Part shown: positions 26,152-34,385 of the stretch, piece after piece | How positions within the stretch are numbered: position 1 is the stretch's first letter | Layout of the letters: each line of letters opens with the position of its first letter | NCBI GenBank assembly: GCA_964370395.1 | Contig: CAYJIZ010000013.1 | Location: 13,702 to 77,701, forward strand | DNA length: 64,000 nt | Reading direction: 5' to 3' | DNA from: JBGUVL01 sp964370395 | Lineage (GTDB): Bacteria; Bacillota_I; Bacilli_A; Erysipelotrichales; Erysipelotrichaceae | Notes under the pieces: generated by a model | What the model was told of the DNA's origin: nothing | Databases searched by the model: none | Seen by the model: only the letters and a program-made list of their open reading frames with translations | Program-made: the position numbers and the translations under genes

Positions 26152-26610
26152 ATGAACGAGAAATACATGAAACTAGCAATCAAAGAAGCGATAAAAGCAC
26201 GTGACATTGATGAAGTTCCTATCGGAGCTATTATTGTTAAAGATGGAAAAGTAATTGCAAGAGCTCATAATTTAAGAGAATCAAAACAATTAGCGACAGC
26301 ACATGCTGAAATTATCGCAATAGAAAAAGCTTGTAAGAAATTAAAAACATGGCGATTAGAAGGTTGTACATTATATGTTACATTAGAACCATGTGCTATG
26401 TGCACAGGTGCTACCATCTTATCTCGCGTGGAACATGTAGTATATGGAGCAAGAGATCCAAAAGGTGGATGCATTGAAAGTTGTATTGAAATGTACGAAC
26501 AACAAGGATTCAACCATTATCCTAGCTTTGAGTCAGGGATATTGGAAGAAGAATGCGCACAATTATTAACACAATTTTTTAAACAAAAAAGGAAACAAAA
26601 AGGGCACTAA
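26152..26610 (+). CDS. tadA: tRNA adenosine(34) deaminase TadA
   Basis: A zinc enzyme that converts wobble A34 to inosine in tRNA-Arg(ACG). The 152-residue protein has the deaminase motifs TAHAEIIAIEKA (zinc His and proton-shuttle Glu) and EPCAMCTG (two zinc Cys). The arginine-rich and QGFNHYPSF C-terminal features also fit TadA. A GAGAGGT site precedes the ATG. It is flanked by ffs and dnaX, as in Bacillus. Confidence 0.95.
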   Translation: MNEKYMKLAIKEAIKARDIDEVPIGAIIVKDGKVIARAHNLRESKQLATAHAEIIAIEKACKKLKTWRLEGCTLYVTLEPCAMCTGATILSRVEHVVYGARDPKGGCIESCIEMYEQQGFNHYPSFESGILEEECAQLLTQFFKQKRKQKGH

Positions 26611-26642
26611 TTGTATTTTACAAAGGTGCCCTTTTGTGTTTT
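26597..26642 (+). terminator. Intrinsic terminator of tadA
   Basis: AAAAGGGCAC (26597-26606) pairs with GTGCCCTTTT (26626-26635). The tadA stop codon lies in the loop. Confidence 0.75.
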
Positions 26643-26692
26643 AATATACGACGATATTTGATATAATAACACTATGAGAGCGAGGGTTAATT

Positions 26693-28585
26693 ATGGCATA
26701 TAAAGCACTATATAGAACGTATCGACCTGATAATTTTGAAGAGATGGCAGGACAGAAACACATTGTGAAAACATTAAACAATGCGATTGAAAGAAACCAA
26801 ATAGCACATGCTTATTTGTTCTGTGGACCAAGAGGAACAGGGAAAACATCTTCCGCAAAAATATTTGCAAAAGCAATTAACTGTGAGAGTGATACAAACA
26901 AACCTTGTGGCATATGTCCTAACTGTATTGCTGCAAGCAATGGAACACATTCAGATATTATTGAAATAGATGCTGCTAGTAATAATGGAGTAGAGGAAGC
27001 AAGAAACTTAATAGAAAAGGTGAAGTATGCACCTTTATTAGGAAAATATAAAGTATATATTATTGATGAGGTTCATATGATGTCAACAGGTGCATTTAAT
27101 GCTTTGTTAAAGACCATTGAAGAACCACCAGCACATGTTATCTTTATTTTAGCAACAACAGAACCACATAAAGTAATTCCAACCATTATCTCGCGTTGCC
27201 AACGTTTTGATTTCTCGAAAATAACGAAACAAGAGATCGTGAAGGCATTACAAAAAGTCGTAGACAAAGAACAAATCAATGTAGAAGATAAAGTATTAGA
27301 TAATATCGCTATCTTAGCGGATGGTGGAATGCGTGATGCACTTAGTATTTTAGATCAATGCCGTGCCTATTCTCCTTCTACTATCTCACTACAAGACGTA
27401 AGAGATATCTATGGTGTAGTTAGTACACAAGAAGTTTGTGATATCTTACAACACATTAAACAAAAAGATGTGAAAACCGTAATGAATGAAATTGAAGCTT
27501 TGGATCGTAGTGGTGCTGATATCAAACGATTAACTATGGACTTAGTAGAAGTACTAAAAGAAAGTATTATTTATGACTATGCACAAGATGATACGATGCT
27601 GTCTATTGTAAATATCGGACAGGTTACAACTTTAAAAGAAAATACAACAACAGCAACACGTCTACAAATGATCGATATCTTAGTGGATACTTATGACAAA
27701 TACAAGTTTGCTAGCAATGTGATTTCTTACTTTGAAATTGGTTTATTAAAGATGATGGAACTATTCAAACAAGTAAGTATTCCTTCACTAGCAAAACAAG
27801 AAACAATAGTAGAAGAGACAAAACAAATAGTGCCACAAGCTAGTGTCGAAGAAACAAAACAAGAAGAAGTAAAATTAGAAATAAAAGAAGAGACGAAAGA
27901 AGAAGTAAAGCTAGAAATAAAAGAAGAAGTGAACACAACAGTTGAAGAGCCTACTTATTTTGAATTGGATGAACAAGAAGACATCATTGAAACAATTGAA
28001 GAAGTAGTGTTAAGCGAAACAATACAGATGGATTCACCAGTTGAAGAAGTGGAAGAACAACAACCGATTGAAGATGAAATAGTAGTAACGCCACCACAAG
28101 AGGTGAAAGAAACAAAAGAAGTGAAATGTTTGAGCCAACAATATATCATTCAATTATTAGTAGGAGCAAACAAACCTGAGAAGTTAGAGGATGTCACAAA
28201 GATGCAAGACATACAAATGTATGCTCTGGATATGAAGTATGCAAAGTATGCTAACTTATTAAAAAACTGTAATATCATCGCAAGTGCTAAACAGTATATT
28301 ATCTTGTGTGTAGAAACAGTAGCAAAAGCAAACGAGATAAACGACTTAGATAAGAACAGTGAATTCTTGGATTTCACATTAGAATTATTTAAGAAGAAAA
28401 AGAAAATATTCGCACTGGTTCCACAACAACGTGATGAAGCAATTGACGAATTTGTAAGATGCCAAAAAGAAGGCAGATTACCAGAACCTATTGCATTTGA
28501 ATTCAAAGAAGAAGTGAAACAAGAAGACGAGAAGTTAACAGTAATAAAATCATTATTTCAAGATATAGAAATCAAGGAGGACTAA
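26693..28585 (+). CDS. dnaX: DNA polymerase III subunit gamma/tau
   Basis: The clamp-loader ATPase. Residues 1-360 give the AAA+ core, with Walker A GPRGTGKTSSA, the zinc module CESDTNKPCGICPNC, Walker B IIDEVHM and the SRC motif ISRCQRFDF. From about residue 370 to 480 there is a Glu/Lys-rich linker with a 12-residue tandem duplication. A tau-like C-terminal domain follows to residue 630. A TATAAT box lies at 26662-26667 before the start. No programmed frameshift signal was noticed. It heads a dnaX-ybaB-recR operon. Confidence 0.96.
   Translation: MAYKALYRTYRPDNFEEMAGQKHIVKTLNNAIERNQIAHAYLFCGPRGTGKTSSAKIFAKAINCESDTNKPCGICPNCIAASNGTHSDIIEIDAASNNGVEEARNLIEKVKYAPLLGKYKVYIIDEVHMMSTGAFNALLKTIEEPPAHVIFILATTEPHKVIPTIISRCQRFDFSKITKQEIVKALQKVVDKEQINVEDKVLDNIAILADGGMRDALSILDQCRAYSPSTISLQDVRDIYGVVSTQEVCDILQHIKQKDVKTVMNEIEALDRSGADIKRLTMDLVEVLKESIIYDYAQDDTMLSIVNIGQVTTLKENTTTATRLQMIDILVDTYDKYKFASNVISYFEIGLLKMMELFKQVSIPSLAKQETIVEETKQIVPQASVEETKQEEVKLEIKEETKEEVKLEIKEEVNTTVEEPTYFELDEQEDIIETIEEVVLSETIQMDSPVEEVEEQQPIEDEIVVTPPQEVKETKEVKCLSQQYIIQLLVGANKPEKLEDVTKMQDIQMYALDMKYAKYANLLKNCNIIASAKQYIILCVETVAKANEINDLDKNSEFLDFTLELFKKKKKIFALVPQQRDEAIDEFVRCQKEGRLPEPIAFEFKEEVKQEDEKLTVIKSLFQDIEIKED
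27863..27934 (+). repeat. 36-bp tandem duplication inside dnaX
   Basis: Two adjacent units of 36 bp, each encoding EEVKLEIKEE plus two variable residues. They lie in the low-complexity linker between the AAA+ core and the tau domain. Confidence 0.75.
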
Positions 28586-28587
28586 TT

Positions 28588-28893
28588 ATGGATATTGGAG
28601 CATTAATGAAACAAGCAAAGAAGATGCAAAATGATTTATCAAGAATGGAAGCAGAGTTACAAGAAAAGGTATACGAAGCAAGTGTAAGCAATGGAGCAGT
28701 GAAAGTAGTTGTAACTGGAAGAGGGCAACTAGAACAAGTTTCAATTGAAGAATCATTAATTGAGAAAGACAACAAAGAGTTAATCGAAGATATGGTATTA
28801 ATGGCAGCAAACGATGCCCTAGGTCAAATGAACAAAGAAAAAGAAGAAATGATGGGTTCATTAACAGGTGGTGTCAAAGTGGCAGGATTCTAA
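28588..28893 (+). CDS. ybaB: YbaB/EbfC family nucleoid-associated protein
   Basis: A small DNA-binding protein of the YbaB/EbfC family. The 101-residue product starts MDIGALMKQAKKMQNDLSRM, then has the conserved core VKVVVTGRGQL (usually G.G.V+v...G..e). The C-terminal GGVKVAGF is close to the usual ...G..(I/L)PG(F/L). It stands between dnaX and recR as in most bacteria, with an AAGGAGGA site after the dnaX stop. Confidence 0.94.
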   Translation: MDIGALMKQAKKMQNDLSRMEAELQEKVYEASVSNGAVKVVVTGRGQLEQVSIEESLIEKDNKELIEDMVLMAANDALGQMNKEKEEMMGSLTGGVKVAGF

Positions 28894-28894
28894 T

Positions 28895-29485
28895 ATGTAT
28901 CCAAAACGATTTGAAAACTTAATTGATTGCTTACGAAAACTACCAGGGGTAGGAATGAAGAGTGCAGAACGTTATGCATTTGATATGCTTAATTATAGTG
29001 AAGAAGACATTGATCTGTTTATTCAAAGTTTAAATGATTTAAAAACAAACATTAAGCGATGTCACATATGTGCAAACTTATCAGATGGTGACACGTGTGA
29101 AATTTGCAAAGACCATACAAGAAACAAAAATTTAATCTGTGTTGTACAAAGTCCAAAAGATGTCATTGCGATGGAAAAGACACAAGAGTTTAATGGGATG
29201 TATCATGTATTAAATGGAGTCATATCCACAAGCAAAGGAATCATGCCTGAAGATATCAATATTGATTCCTTAATGGATCGTATTAACGAATCCACAAGTG
29301 AAGTAATTATTGCGACAAACCCAACTGTTGAGGGAGAGACAACTGCGTTGTATATTGCCAAACGATTGGAAAGCAAACCATGTGCTGTCACAAGAATTGC
29401 GCATGGTTTACCGATGGGTGGACATTTGGATTATGCAGATGAATTAACACTAATTAAAGCTTTAGAAGGACGAAAGAAAATCTAA
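28895..29485 (+). CDS. recR: Recombination mediator RecR
   Basis: RecR acts with RecF and RecO in loading RecA at single-strand gaps. The 196-residue protein has the N-terminal helix-hairpin-helix region (LPGVGMKSAERYAF), a four-Cys zinc finger (CHICANLSDGDTCEIC), and a TOPRIM domain with NPTVEGETTALYIA and RIAHGLPMGGHLDYADE. The ATG at 28895 follows the ybaB stop by one base. The end of the gene is built into a terminator stem. Confidence 0.96.
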   Translation: MYPKRFENLIDCLRKLPGVGMKSAERYAFDMLNYSEEDIDLFIQSLNDLKTNIKRCHICANLSDGDTCEICKDHTRNKNLICVVQSPKDVIAMEKTQEFNGMYHVLNGVISTSKGIMPEDINIDSLMDRINESTSEVIIATNPTVEGETTALYIAKRLESKPCAVTRIAHGLPMGGHLDYADELTLIKALEGRKKI

Positions 29486-29497
29486 AGCTTTTCTTTA
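29456..29497 (+). terminator. Terminator overlapping the end of recR
   Basis: Perfect 11-bp stem AAAGCTTTAGA (29456-29466) with TCTAAAGCTTT (29481-29491), then TTTTCTTT. The 3' arm contains the recR stop codon. Confidence 0.8.
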
Positions 29498-29500
29498 TGC

Positions 29501-29536
29501 ATATAAGTTACCTTTATCTAACTTATATGATATACT
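29501..29536 (+). promoter_or_regulatory. Promoter with a 10-bp inverted repeat before the 23-residue ORF
   Basis: ATATAAGTTA (29501-29510) and TAACTTATAT (29519-29528) form a perfect inverted repeat with an 8-bp spacer. It overlaps a weak -35 (TTACCT, 29508-29513) and abuts a -10 TATACT (29531-29536), 17-bp spacing. It could be a repressor operator or an RNA hairpin. Confidence 0.5.
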
Positions 29537-29564
29537 ATGTATATAAAGAAAGGAAGTCACTTTT

Positions 29565-29636
29565 ATGTTAGAAAGAAAAGTAAAAGGAGTATTAGTACCA
29601 ATGGCATTTCTACTCGTAAGTTTAGTATTATTTTAA
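29565..29636 (+). CDS. Putative 23-residue membrane peptide
   Basis: A short ORF encoding a basic start (LERKVKG) followed by a hydrophobic stretch of about 16 residues ending VSLVLF. AAGGAAG lies 8 nt before the ATG, and a plausible promoter with an inverted repeat is upstream. It occupies the only space between recR and the convergent DUF1294 gene. It has no recognised family. Translation is not proven. It might be a small membrane-protein regulator or a toxin-like peptide, but no antitoxin RNA is evident. Confidence 0.45.
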   Translation: MLERKVKGVLVPMAFLLVSLVLF

Positions 29637-29640
29637 AAAT

Positions 29641-29674
29641 AAAAAACATGTCTTACCATAGAGGTAAAACATGT
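29641..29674 (-). terminator. Terminator of the CYTH-DUF1294 operon
   Basis: ACATGTCTTACC (29646-29657) pairs with GGTAAAACATGT (29663-29674) apart from one or two mismatches. A T-run follows on the minus strand, and the DUF1294 stop codon lies within the stem. Confidence 0.7.
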
Positions 29675-29913
29675 ACATATAGAATATAAGAATGAAGTAA
29701 TAAAGCGAAGAAGTGAACAACATAAAATTTCAACTTTTTTGTTTTATGATGAAAAACAAACATACCAAGTAATGAGAAATAAACTCCTCCTATTATAGAA
29801 AAGAAAAACAATGTATTTTCAGAGATGCGATATTTATGTAATATCGCTTTTCTTTTGTCAATTCCATACAAAAGAAAGGAAAAACAATTCACTACGAGAT
29901 AATAATAAATCAT
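29653..29913 (-). CDS. DUF1294 membrane protein
   Basis: A small integral-membrane protein of the DUF1294 family, function unknown. The 86-residue version starts MIYYYLVVNCFSFLLYGIDKRKAI and shows the family pattern: N..sF.lyg.DK..A, then YRISENTLFFFSIIGGVYFSLLGMFVFHHKTKKLKF. Three membrane segments are visible. The ATG at 29913 overlaps the CYTH stop as ATGA, which I prefer over the start at 29946 inside the CYTH gene. It is transcribed with the CYTH gene. Confidence 0.83.
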   Translation of the reverse strand: MIYYYLVVNCFSFLLYGIDKRKAILHKYRISENTLFFFSIIGGVYFSLLGMFVFHHKTKKLKFYVVHFFALLLHSYILYVHVLPLW

Positions 29914-30452
29914 CGATTTAGTGCTCTTGCGATTTTCGCTTTGCAATTCTTTTCATAATGTAAACCGACCTTATCTAAAATTGCATTAAAGCGAGTTCTA
30001 CCATCATGGTCTTTTTTGTATTCGTACTCAATTTCATAATCGACGATACCATTGTATTTATTGATATCAAAACATAGTTCTGCATACTCATCCACTACCA
30101 TTGCGCGATGTGTTTGCAAAGATGCAGTTTGTACTAACTCTCCATCAATCGCATGATCTTTTAATAATTGTTGGATGTTCTCTGTTTGTAGTGCAGCCAA
30201 AGAGTTAGAGTCAACTTCACATTCGTACTCCATTAACTTTCCATCTTCATGCAATTTCAAAGTGAAGATATGTTTGCCATTACTACTGCGAATACGCATC
30301 GCTCCATAGATCTGTTGAATGTGATGTTCACTAGTATCATAGTAAACATTTGTTTGTTCTACATAATGAAGTGGTTCATAATATTGCGCTAGTTTATCAA
30401 ACTGTTCTTTCGTAAGTAAAATTTTGTATTCCTTTTCAACTTTCTTATCCAT
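29910..30452 (-). CDS. CYTH domain protein (triphosphate tunnel metalloenzyme family)
   Basis: A tunnel-fold enzyme acting on triphosphates (thiamine triphosphatase, inorganic triphosphatase or class IV adenylate cyclase relatives). The 180-residue protein has the defining ExExK motif as EKEYK near residue 6. Acidic and basic strand residues follow: GAMRIRSSNGKHIFTLKL (basic tunnel), YECEVDS, and CFDINKYNGIVDYEIEYEYK. Start ATG 30452 follows TTAGGTG. It lies divergent to nadK across 55 bp. The reaction cannot be told from the sequence. Confidence 0.86.
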   Translation of the reverse strand: MDKKVEKEYKILLTKEQFDKLAQYYEPLHYVEQTNVYYDTSEHHIQQIYGAMRIRSSNGKHIFTLKLHEDGKLMEYECEVDSNSLAALQTENIQQLLKDHAIDGELVQTASLQTHRAMVVDEYAELCFDINKYNGIVDYEIEYEYKKDHDGRTRFNAILDKVGLHYEKNCKAKIARALNR

Positions 30453-30507
30453 TTTAATCACCTAATTGTTATGATACAATAGAATCAGATGAAAAGGAAG
30501 TGTTCGT

Positions 30508-31293
30508 ATGAATAGATTTGCAATCGTTGCGAAAAAAGACGAGAAATCAATTAGTGCTGAAAACAGAATAAAAGAGGCGTTAATCAACAATGGATTTGTT
30601 TACGACAAAGAAAATCCACAACTTGTATTAAGTGTGGGTGGCGATGGAACTCTGCTTTATGCAGTGCATAGCTATTTAGAAAAATTAGATTCGATTTTAT
30701 TTGTTGCGATTCATACAGGAACACTTGGTTTCTTTACGGATTACTCAGAAGATATGATCGATGAATGCATTCACGATATTACACACAAAGAAGTGTATGA
30801 AATTTTTACTTCTCCATTATTAAAAGGGGAGATAGTGAAAGAAAACGACACGCAAACAATTTATGCATTAAATGAAATGCGATTGGAAAATGTATGCCAA
30901 ACACAAGTAGTTGATATTTATATCGACAATGAATTTTTTGAAACGGTGAAGGGGAATGGAATGTGTTTGAGTACCCAAGCTGGAGCGACAGCATACAATC
31001 GCGCATTAAAAGGTGCAGTGGTGGATAATGGATTATCGATCATGCAGCTTGTTGAAATAGCAGGGATACATGACAGCAAACATTCATCATTGGGTGTTCC
31101 ATATATTATGAAGAGTGATCGTGAAGTTAGTTTTATCGTTCATGAAAGTAATACGACTTATTTATGTTATGATCACTGTAACCAACTATTAGAGAACGTG
31201 AAAAAAATCAATTGTAAAATTAGCGAAAAAGAAGTTCGCTTCGCAAGGTTTCGCGAATACAGTTATTTGAAACGATTACGTAACTTATATTAA
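30508..31293 (+). CDS. nadK: NAD kinase
   Basis: Phosphorylates NAD to NADP. The 261-residue protein has the hallmark VGGDGTLLYAVHSY and the second conserved element TQAGATAYNRALKGAVV (usually T..GSTAY..SAGG). A conserved NEMRLEN stretch corresponds to the usual NE.... This is the short Firmicute form. The ATG follows AAAAGGAAG. A bidirectional terminator separates it from the convergent HxlR gene. Confidence 0.92.
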   Translation: MNRFAIVAKKDEKSISAENRIKEALINNGFVYDKENPQLVLSVGGDGTLLYAVHSYLEKLDSILFVAIHTGTLGFFTDYSEDMIDECIHDITHKEVYEIFTSPLLKGEIVKENDTQTIYALNEMRLENVCQTQVVDIYIDNEFFETVKGNGMCLSTQAGATAYNRALKGAVVDNGLSIMQLVEIAGIHDSKHSSLGVPYIMKSDREVSFIVHESNTTYLCYDHCNQLLENVKKINCKISEKEVRFARFREYSYLKRLRNLY

Positions 31294-31294
31294 A

Positions 31295-31321
31295 AAAAAT
31301 TAGGATGATTCCTAATTTTTT
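31295..31321. terminator. Bidirectional terminator between nadK and the HxlR gene
   Basis: AAAAATTAGGA (31295-31305) and TCCTAATTTTT (31310-31320) with a 4-nt loop. T-runs occur on either strand, so both converging genes can end here. Confidence 0.88.
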
Positions 31322-31745
31322 ATTTGTGAACATACAATTGTTCGCTATCGACTATTTTGCCACACTTTCTACACACGTATGCGATTTCTACTTTTCCATC
31401 ACAATCTTCGTGCGCGAGATGTTTGCATGCACTATCGACATGTTTTTCACCCCAAAGGATAAGAGCATAAAAGACATCTTGTAAGTCTTCACTCATTTTT
31501 GTAAGGTGGTATTCATAACGAGGAGGATGAGAGCTATACAGGGAAGTGGTTAATAAACCATCTTCACACAAACTCTTCAAACGGTTGGACAATAAGTTAC
31601 TAGGGATAGTAAGCAAATGTTGTTGAAGTTGTTTGTATGTCGTATGCCCTTCTTTTACTCCATGTAAAATTAACAGTGTCCAACGATCTCCGATGACATT
31701 AAGTGACTTTGCGATATTGCAATCTAAATCATATTGTTTTTTCAT
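31320..31745 (-). CDS. HxlR-family transcriptional regulator with Cys-rich tail
   Basis: A winged-helix regulator. The core (residues about 5-105) has the HxlR pattern: CNIAKSLNVIGDRWTLLIL with the conserved Cys9, LLSNRLKSLCEDGLL, and PPRYEYHLTKMSEDL. Residues about 108-141 add an unusual tail with CKHLAHEDC and CRKCG, a possible zinc site. Members of the family such as HypR sense disulfide stress. It starts 8 nt after rclA and is therefore co-transcribed with it. The palindromes in the rclA promoter are its most likely target. Confidence 0.9.
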   Translation of the reverse strand: MKKQYDLDCNIAKSLNVIGDRWTLLILHGVKEGHTTYKQLQQHLLTIPSNLLSNRLKSLCEDGLLTTSLYSSHPPRYEYHLTKMSEDLQDVFYALILWGEKHVDSACKHLAHEDCDGKVEIAYVCRKCGKIVDSEQLYVHK

Positions 31746-31753
31746 AAGATTAC

Positions 31754-33076
31754 CTAGATAAGAGAAAATAAGTCGTTTAACGATTCGCTTAAAGAAGGGT
31801 GGGTGAAGATATGATTTTTAATCACTTGATAAGGTAAGTTTTGGTTCATAGCAAGTTGAATAAAATTAATTATTTCTTCCGAGTTTTGCATTACTAATGC
31901 AGCTCCTAAAATCGCATCTGTTTTCGCATCCACAATCACTTTTAAAATGCCGCGTTTGTTTTCATTAATGTTGGCACGAGGAATAGCAGCAGCAGGCATC
32001 GTAGCGACTTTGATTTCGTATCCTTGAGCCAATGCTTCTTTTTGTGTTAATCCAACGCGTGAATACGTTGGGTTCATAAAGACAGAGAAAGCAATGTGTC
32101 CGCGATTTGCAGTAGTTCTAAGTTGTTCGCCATATAAGTAATCGTATACGATACGAGAATCATCTAATGAAATATAGGTAAACTGTAATCCACCTTTCAC
32201 ATCACCTAAAGCAAATACATGAGGAGCACTTGTCTTTAAATACTTATCAACAAGAATAGTACCTCTTTCGTCAACTTGAATACTTGTGTTTTCTAACCCT
32301 AAGTTTTCTGTGTTTGCTTTGCGTCCAATCGCAACTAATACGGCGTCGAATACTTCTGTGTGCACCTTATCCTCTTTCGCAAAAACAACACTAATTTCAT
32401 CTTTGTCTTGTGTAAATTTTTGTACTTTTGCTGAAGTATGAAAAGAAACTCCATCTTCTTTAAGTGTGTTAATTATTTCCAAGGAAATATCATCGTCATC
32501 TTTCGCAAGCAAGCGATCGTTTGCTTCAAACACGCTAACTTCGCTACCGTATTGGGAATACATACTAGCAAACTCCAATCCGATATACCCACCACCGATA
32601 ATAGCCAAACGTTTTGGCAATACATCTAAATCCATTAATGAAGTACTTGTATAAACAAGTGGTAAGTCAATGCCTTCAATAGATGGAATAATTGTAGTGG
32701 AACCAGTATTAATAAAAATAGTGTCAGCTTCAATGGTTTCTTTTCCATCAATCGCAATATGGTGATCATCCACAAATTTTGCACTTCCATTGATAATCGT
32801 AACATTATCTAAATTGTTTAATTTATTAAAATTGTTTTCACGTAGTTTACTAATTAAGACTTCTTTTTGTTGCACTGCTTCCTTGTAAGAACGTTTGCTG
32901 GATTGCATAATCAAAGACTTGGTTGGGATACAGCCAACATTAATACAAGTTCCTCCATACATTTTTTCGTCCTTCTCAATCAAAGCAACTTTTTTGTTTT
33001 GTTTGGTAGCCAATTGGAAAGCCAATGTTTTTCCTGCTTTACCAAATCCGATAATAATTGCATCATAGTGTTTCAT
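31754..33076 (-). CDS. rclA: RclA-type flavoprotein disulfide reductase (hypothiocyanous acid reductase family)
   Basis: FAD/NAD(P)H-dependent enzyme. RclA/Har homologues reduce hypothiocyanous acid, an oxidant made by peroxidases in saliva and mucosa. The 440-residue protein opens MKHYDAIIIGFGKAGKTLA, the RclA variant of the FAD motif. The redox pair is GGTCINVGCIPTK (Cys44, Cys49). It contains GGGYIGLEFASM (NAD-binding), FALGDVKGGLQFTYISLDD, and ends FTHPSLSESLNDLFSLI, all as I recall for E. coli RclA. The ATG at 33076 follows AAGGAGGTG. Followed by an HxlR regulator. Confidence 0.9.
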   Translation of the reverse strand: MKHYDAIIIGFGKAGKTLAFQLATKQNKKVALIEKDEKMYGGTCINVGCIPTKSLIMQSSKRSYKEAVQQKEVLISKLRENNFNKLNNLDNVTIINGSAKFVDDHHIAIDGKETIEADTIFINTGSTTIIPSIEGIDLPLVYTSTSLMDLDVLPKRLAIIGGGYIGLEFASMYSQYGSEVSVFEANDRLLAKDDDDISLEIINTLKEDGVSFHTSAKVQKFTQDKDEISVVFAKEDKVHTEVFDAVLVAIGRKANTENLGLENTSIQVDERGTILVDKYLKTSAPHVFALGDVKGGLQFTYISLDDSRIVYDYLYGEQLRTTANRGHIAFSVFMNPTYSRVGLTQKEALAQGYEIKVATMPAAAIPRANINENKRGILKVIVDAKTDAILGAALVMQNSEEIINFIQLAMNQNLPYQVIKNHIFTHPSLSESLNDLFSLI

Positions 33077-33092
33077 ACAAAACACCTCCTTA

Positions 33093-33137
33093 GTGTAACT
33101 ACACAATACTATAGTAACTTTAAAAAATCAAGTTACT
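33093..33137 (-). promoter_or_regulatory. rclA-hxlR promoter with two palindromic operators
   Basis: On the minus strand, TTGATT (33126-33131) and TATTGT (33103-33108) are 17 bp apart. A perfect inverted repeat AGTAACTT/AAGTTACT (33113-33120 and 33130-33137, 9-bp spacer) covers the -35 and spacer. GTGTAACTACAC (33093-33104) covers the start point. AGTTAC-like half-sites recur, which fits HxlR autoregulation. Confidence 0.75.
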
Positions 33138-33143
33138 TGCATT

Positions 33144-33172
33144 AAAAAAAGACACTTACTTGAAAGTGTCTT
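33144..33172 (-). terminator. Intrinsic terminator of the GNAT-rodA operon
   Basis: Perfect 9-bp stem (33149-33157 with 33164-33172), 6-nt loop, seven T on the minus strand. The rodA stop codon touches the stem. Confidence 0.85.
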
Positions 33173-34385
33173 AGTCGTATACGTAATCGGATAATTTTTT
33201 TGCTTTTGCACTGGCGTTCATAATGATACCAAATGCTAGCATATAAGATAATATGGAACTTCCTCCTGCAGAAATAAGCGGGAGGGTAATCCCGGTAATT
33301 GGCAAGAGGCCAACAACCATTCCGATATTTTGAATTTGTTGGAAGATCAACATTCCTAGAAAACCGGTTACGATTAGTTTTTCTACGTTGTTTTTTGAAC
33401 GTACAGCAATGATTCCTAAACGGATATCCAATGCAGCACACAATCCAATCACAACCAAACAACCAACATAACCAAAGCCCAAACCGATGACAGCAAAGAT
33501 GAAGTCAGTTTGTGGTTCAGGAATGGTAATCGCAGTACTTTGAATTCCATGTCCAAACCATCCAGAACTACCGATGGCTAATAATGACTTGTAAAGTTGG
33601 TGACCTGCACCATTTGGATATTTCTCAACATCCAACCAACCATAAATACGATCCATCTTATAACTGCTACCAAACAAAGAGGTAAACAAAGATTGGTTCG
33701 TATAATAAATAAATAAGAAGATAGCCACTGCAACAAAAGCAAGGATAGAACCATACAATAGCCATTCTTTGCGTATTCCGCTACATGCTAACATCAGTAA
33801 TAAACTAAATGCGATAATAATACAAATACCTGTATCTGGTTGAAAGTAAATTAACGCCATCGGTGGTACTGCCCACTTCGCAACTTTGATAAACAACTGA
33901 ATATCACTCTCAAAGGAATCGTCTGTTTTATCTTGGTTGTGATCTTTAATCACTTGTGCACAAATAACAATTAAGATTACTTTCATAAACTCACTTGGCT
34001 GAAAGCTTCCTAATAAGGGGAAGTCATACCAAGAGGTCGCTCCATTCACATACGATGCCAAAGGAAGGTCATTTCCTGTAAAGCGTCGTAGCAACATGGA
34101 CAAAAACAAATAGATCAGCATCACTAAGATAATCTTATAACCGAGCACGGCAAAGTCATAAATATTATCATTTCCTATATAAATAATAATTAAGATTAAG
34201 ATAAACCCAATCAAATAAAACTGAATTTGTTTCATTAATAAGCTAGGTCCATTCAAATAAATAGGAATTTGAGGGAATGCCGAATAAATTGCGATAATAC
34301 TTGAAATAAAAATTAATACTAATATCGCGGTAAGGACAAAGTCAAACTTCTTAGGCTGTTTTACTCTAGACAAGGAATGTTTCAT
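33171..34385 (-). CDS. RodA/FtsW/SpoVE-family peptidoglycan polymerase
   Basis: A SEDS-family glycosyltransferase that polymerises lipid II with a partner class B PBP. The 404-residue protein has about ten membrane segments. It carries the SEDS landmarks FQPSEFMKVILI, YFQPDTGICIII (normally QPDLGT, catalytic Asp region) and PITGITLPLISAGGSS. It resembles RodA (elongation) more than FtsW in its N-terminal half, but I do not press the choice. Its ATG overlaps the preceding GNAT stop as ATGA, and a terminator follows. Confidence 0.9.
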   Translation of the reverse strand: MKHSLSRVKQPKKFDFVLTAILVLIFISSIIAIYSAFPQIPIYLNGPSLLMKQIQFYLIGFILILIIIYIGNDNIYDFAVLGYKIILVMLIYLFLSMLLRRFTGNDLPLASYVNGATSWYDFPLLGSFQPSEFMKVILIVICAQVIKDHNQDKTDDSFESDIQLFIKVAKWAVPPMALIYFQPDTGICIIIAFSLLLMLACSGIRKEWLLYGSILAFVAVAIFLFIYYTNQSLFTSLFGSSYKMDRIYGWLDVEKYPNGAGHQLYKSLLAIGSSGWFGHGIQSTAITIPEPQTDFIFAVIGLGFGYVGCLVVIGLCAALDIRLGIIAVRSKNNVEKLIVTGFLGMLIFQQIQNIGMVVGLLPITGITLPLISAGGSSILSYMLAFGIIMNASAKAKKLSDYVYD

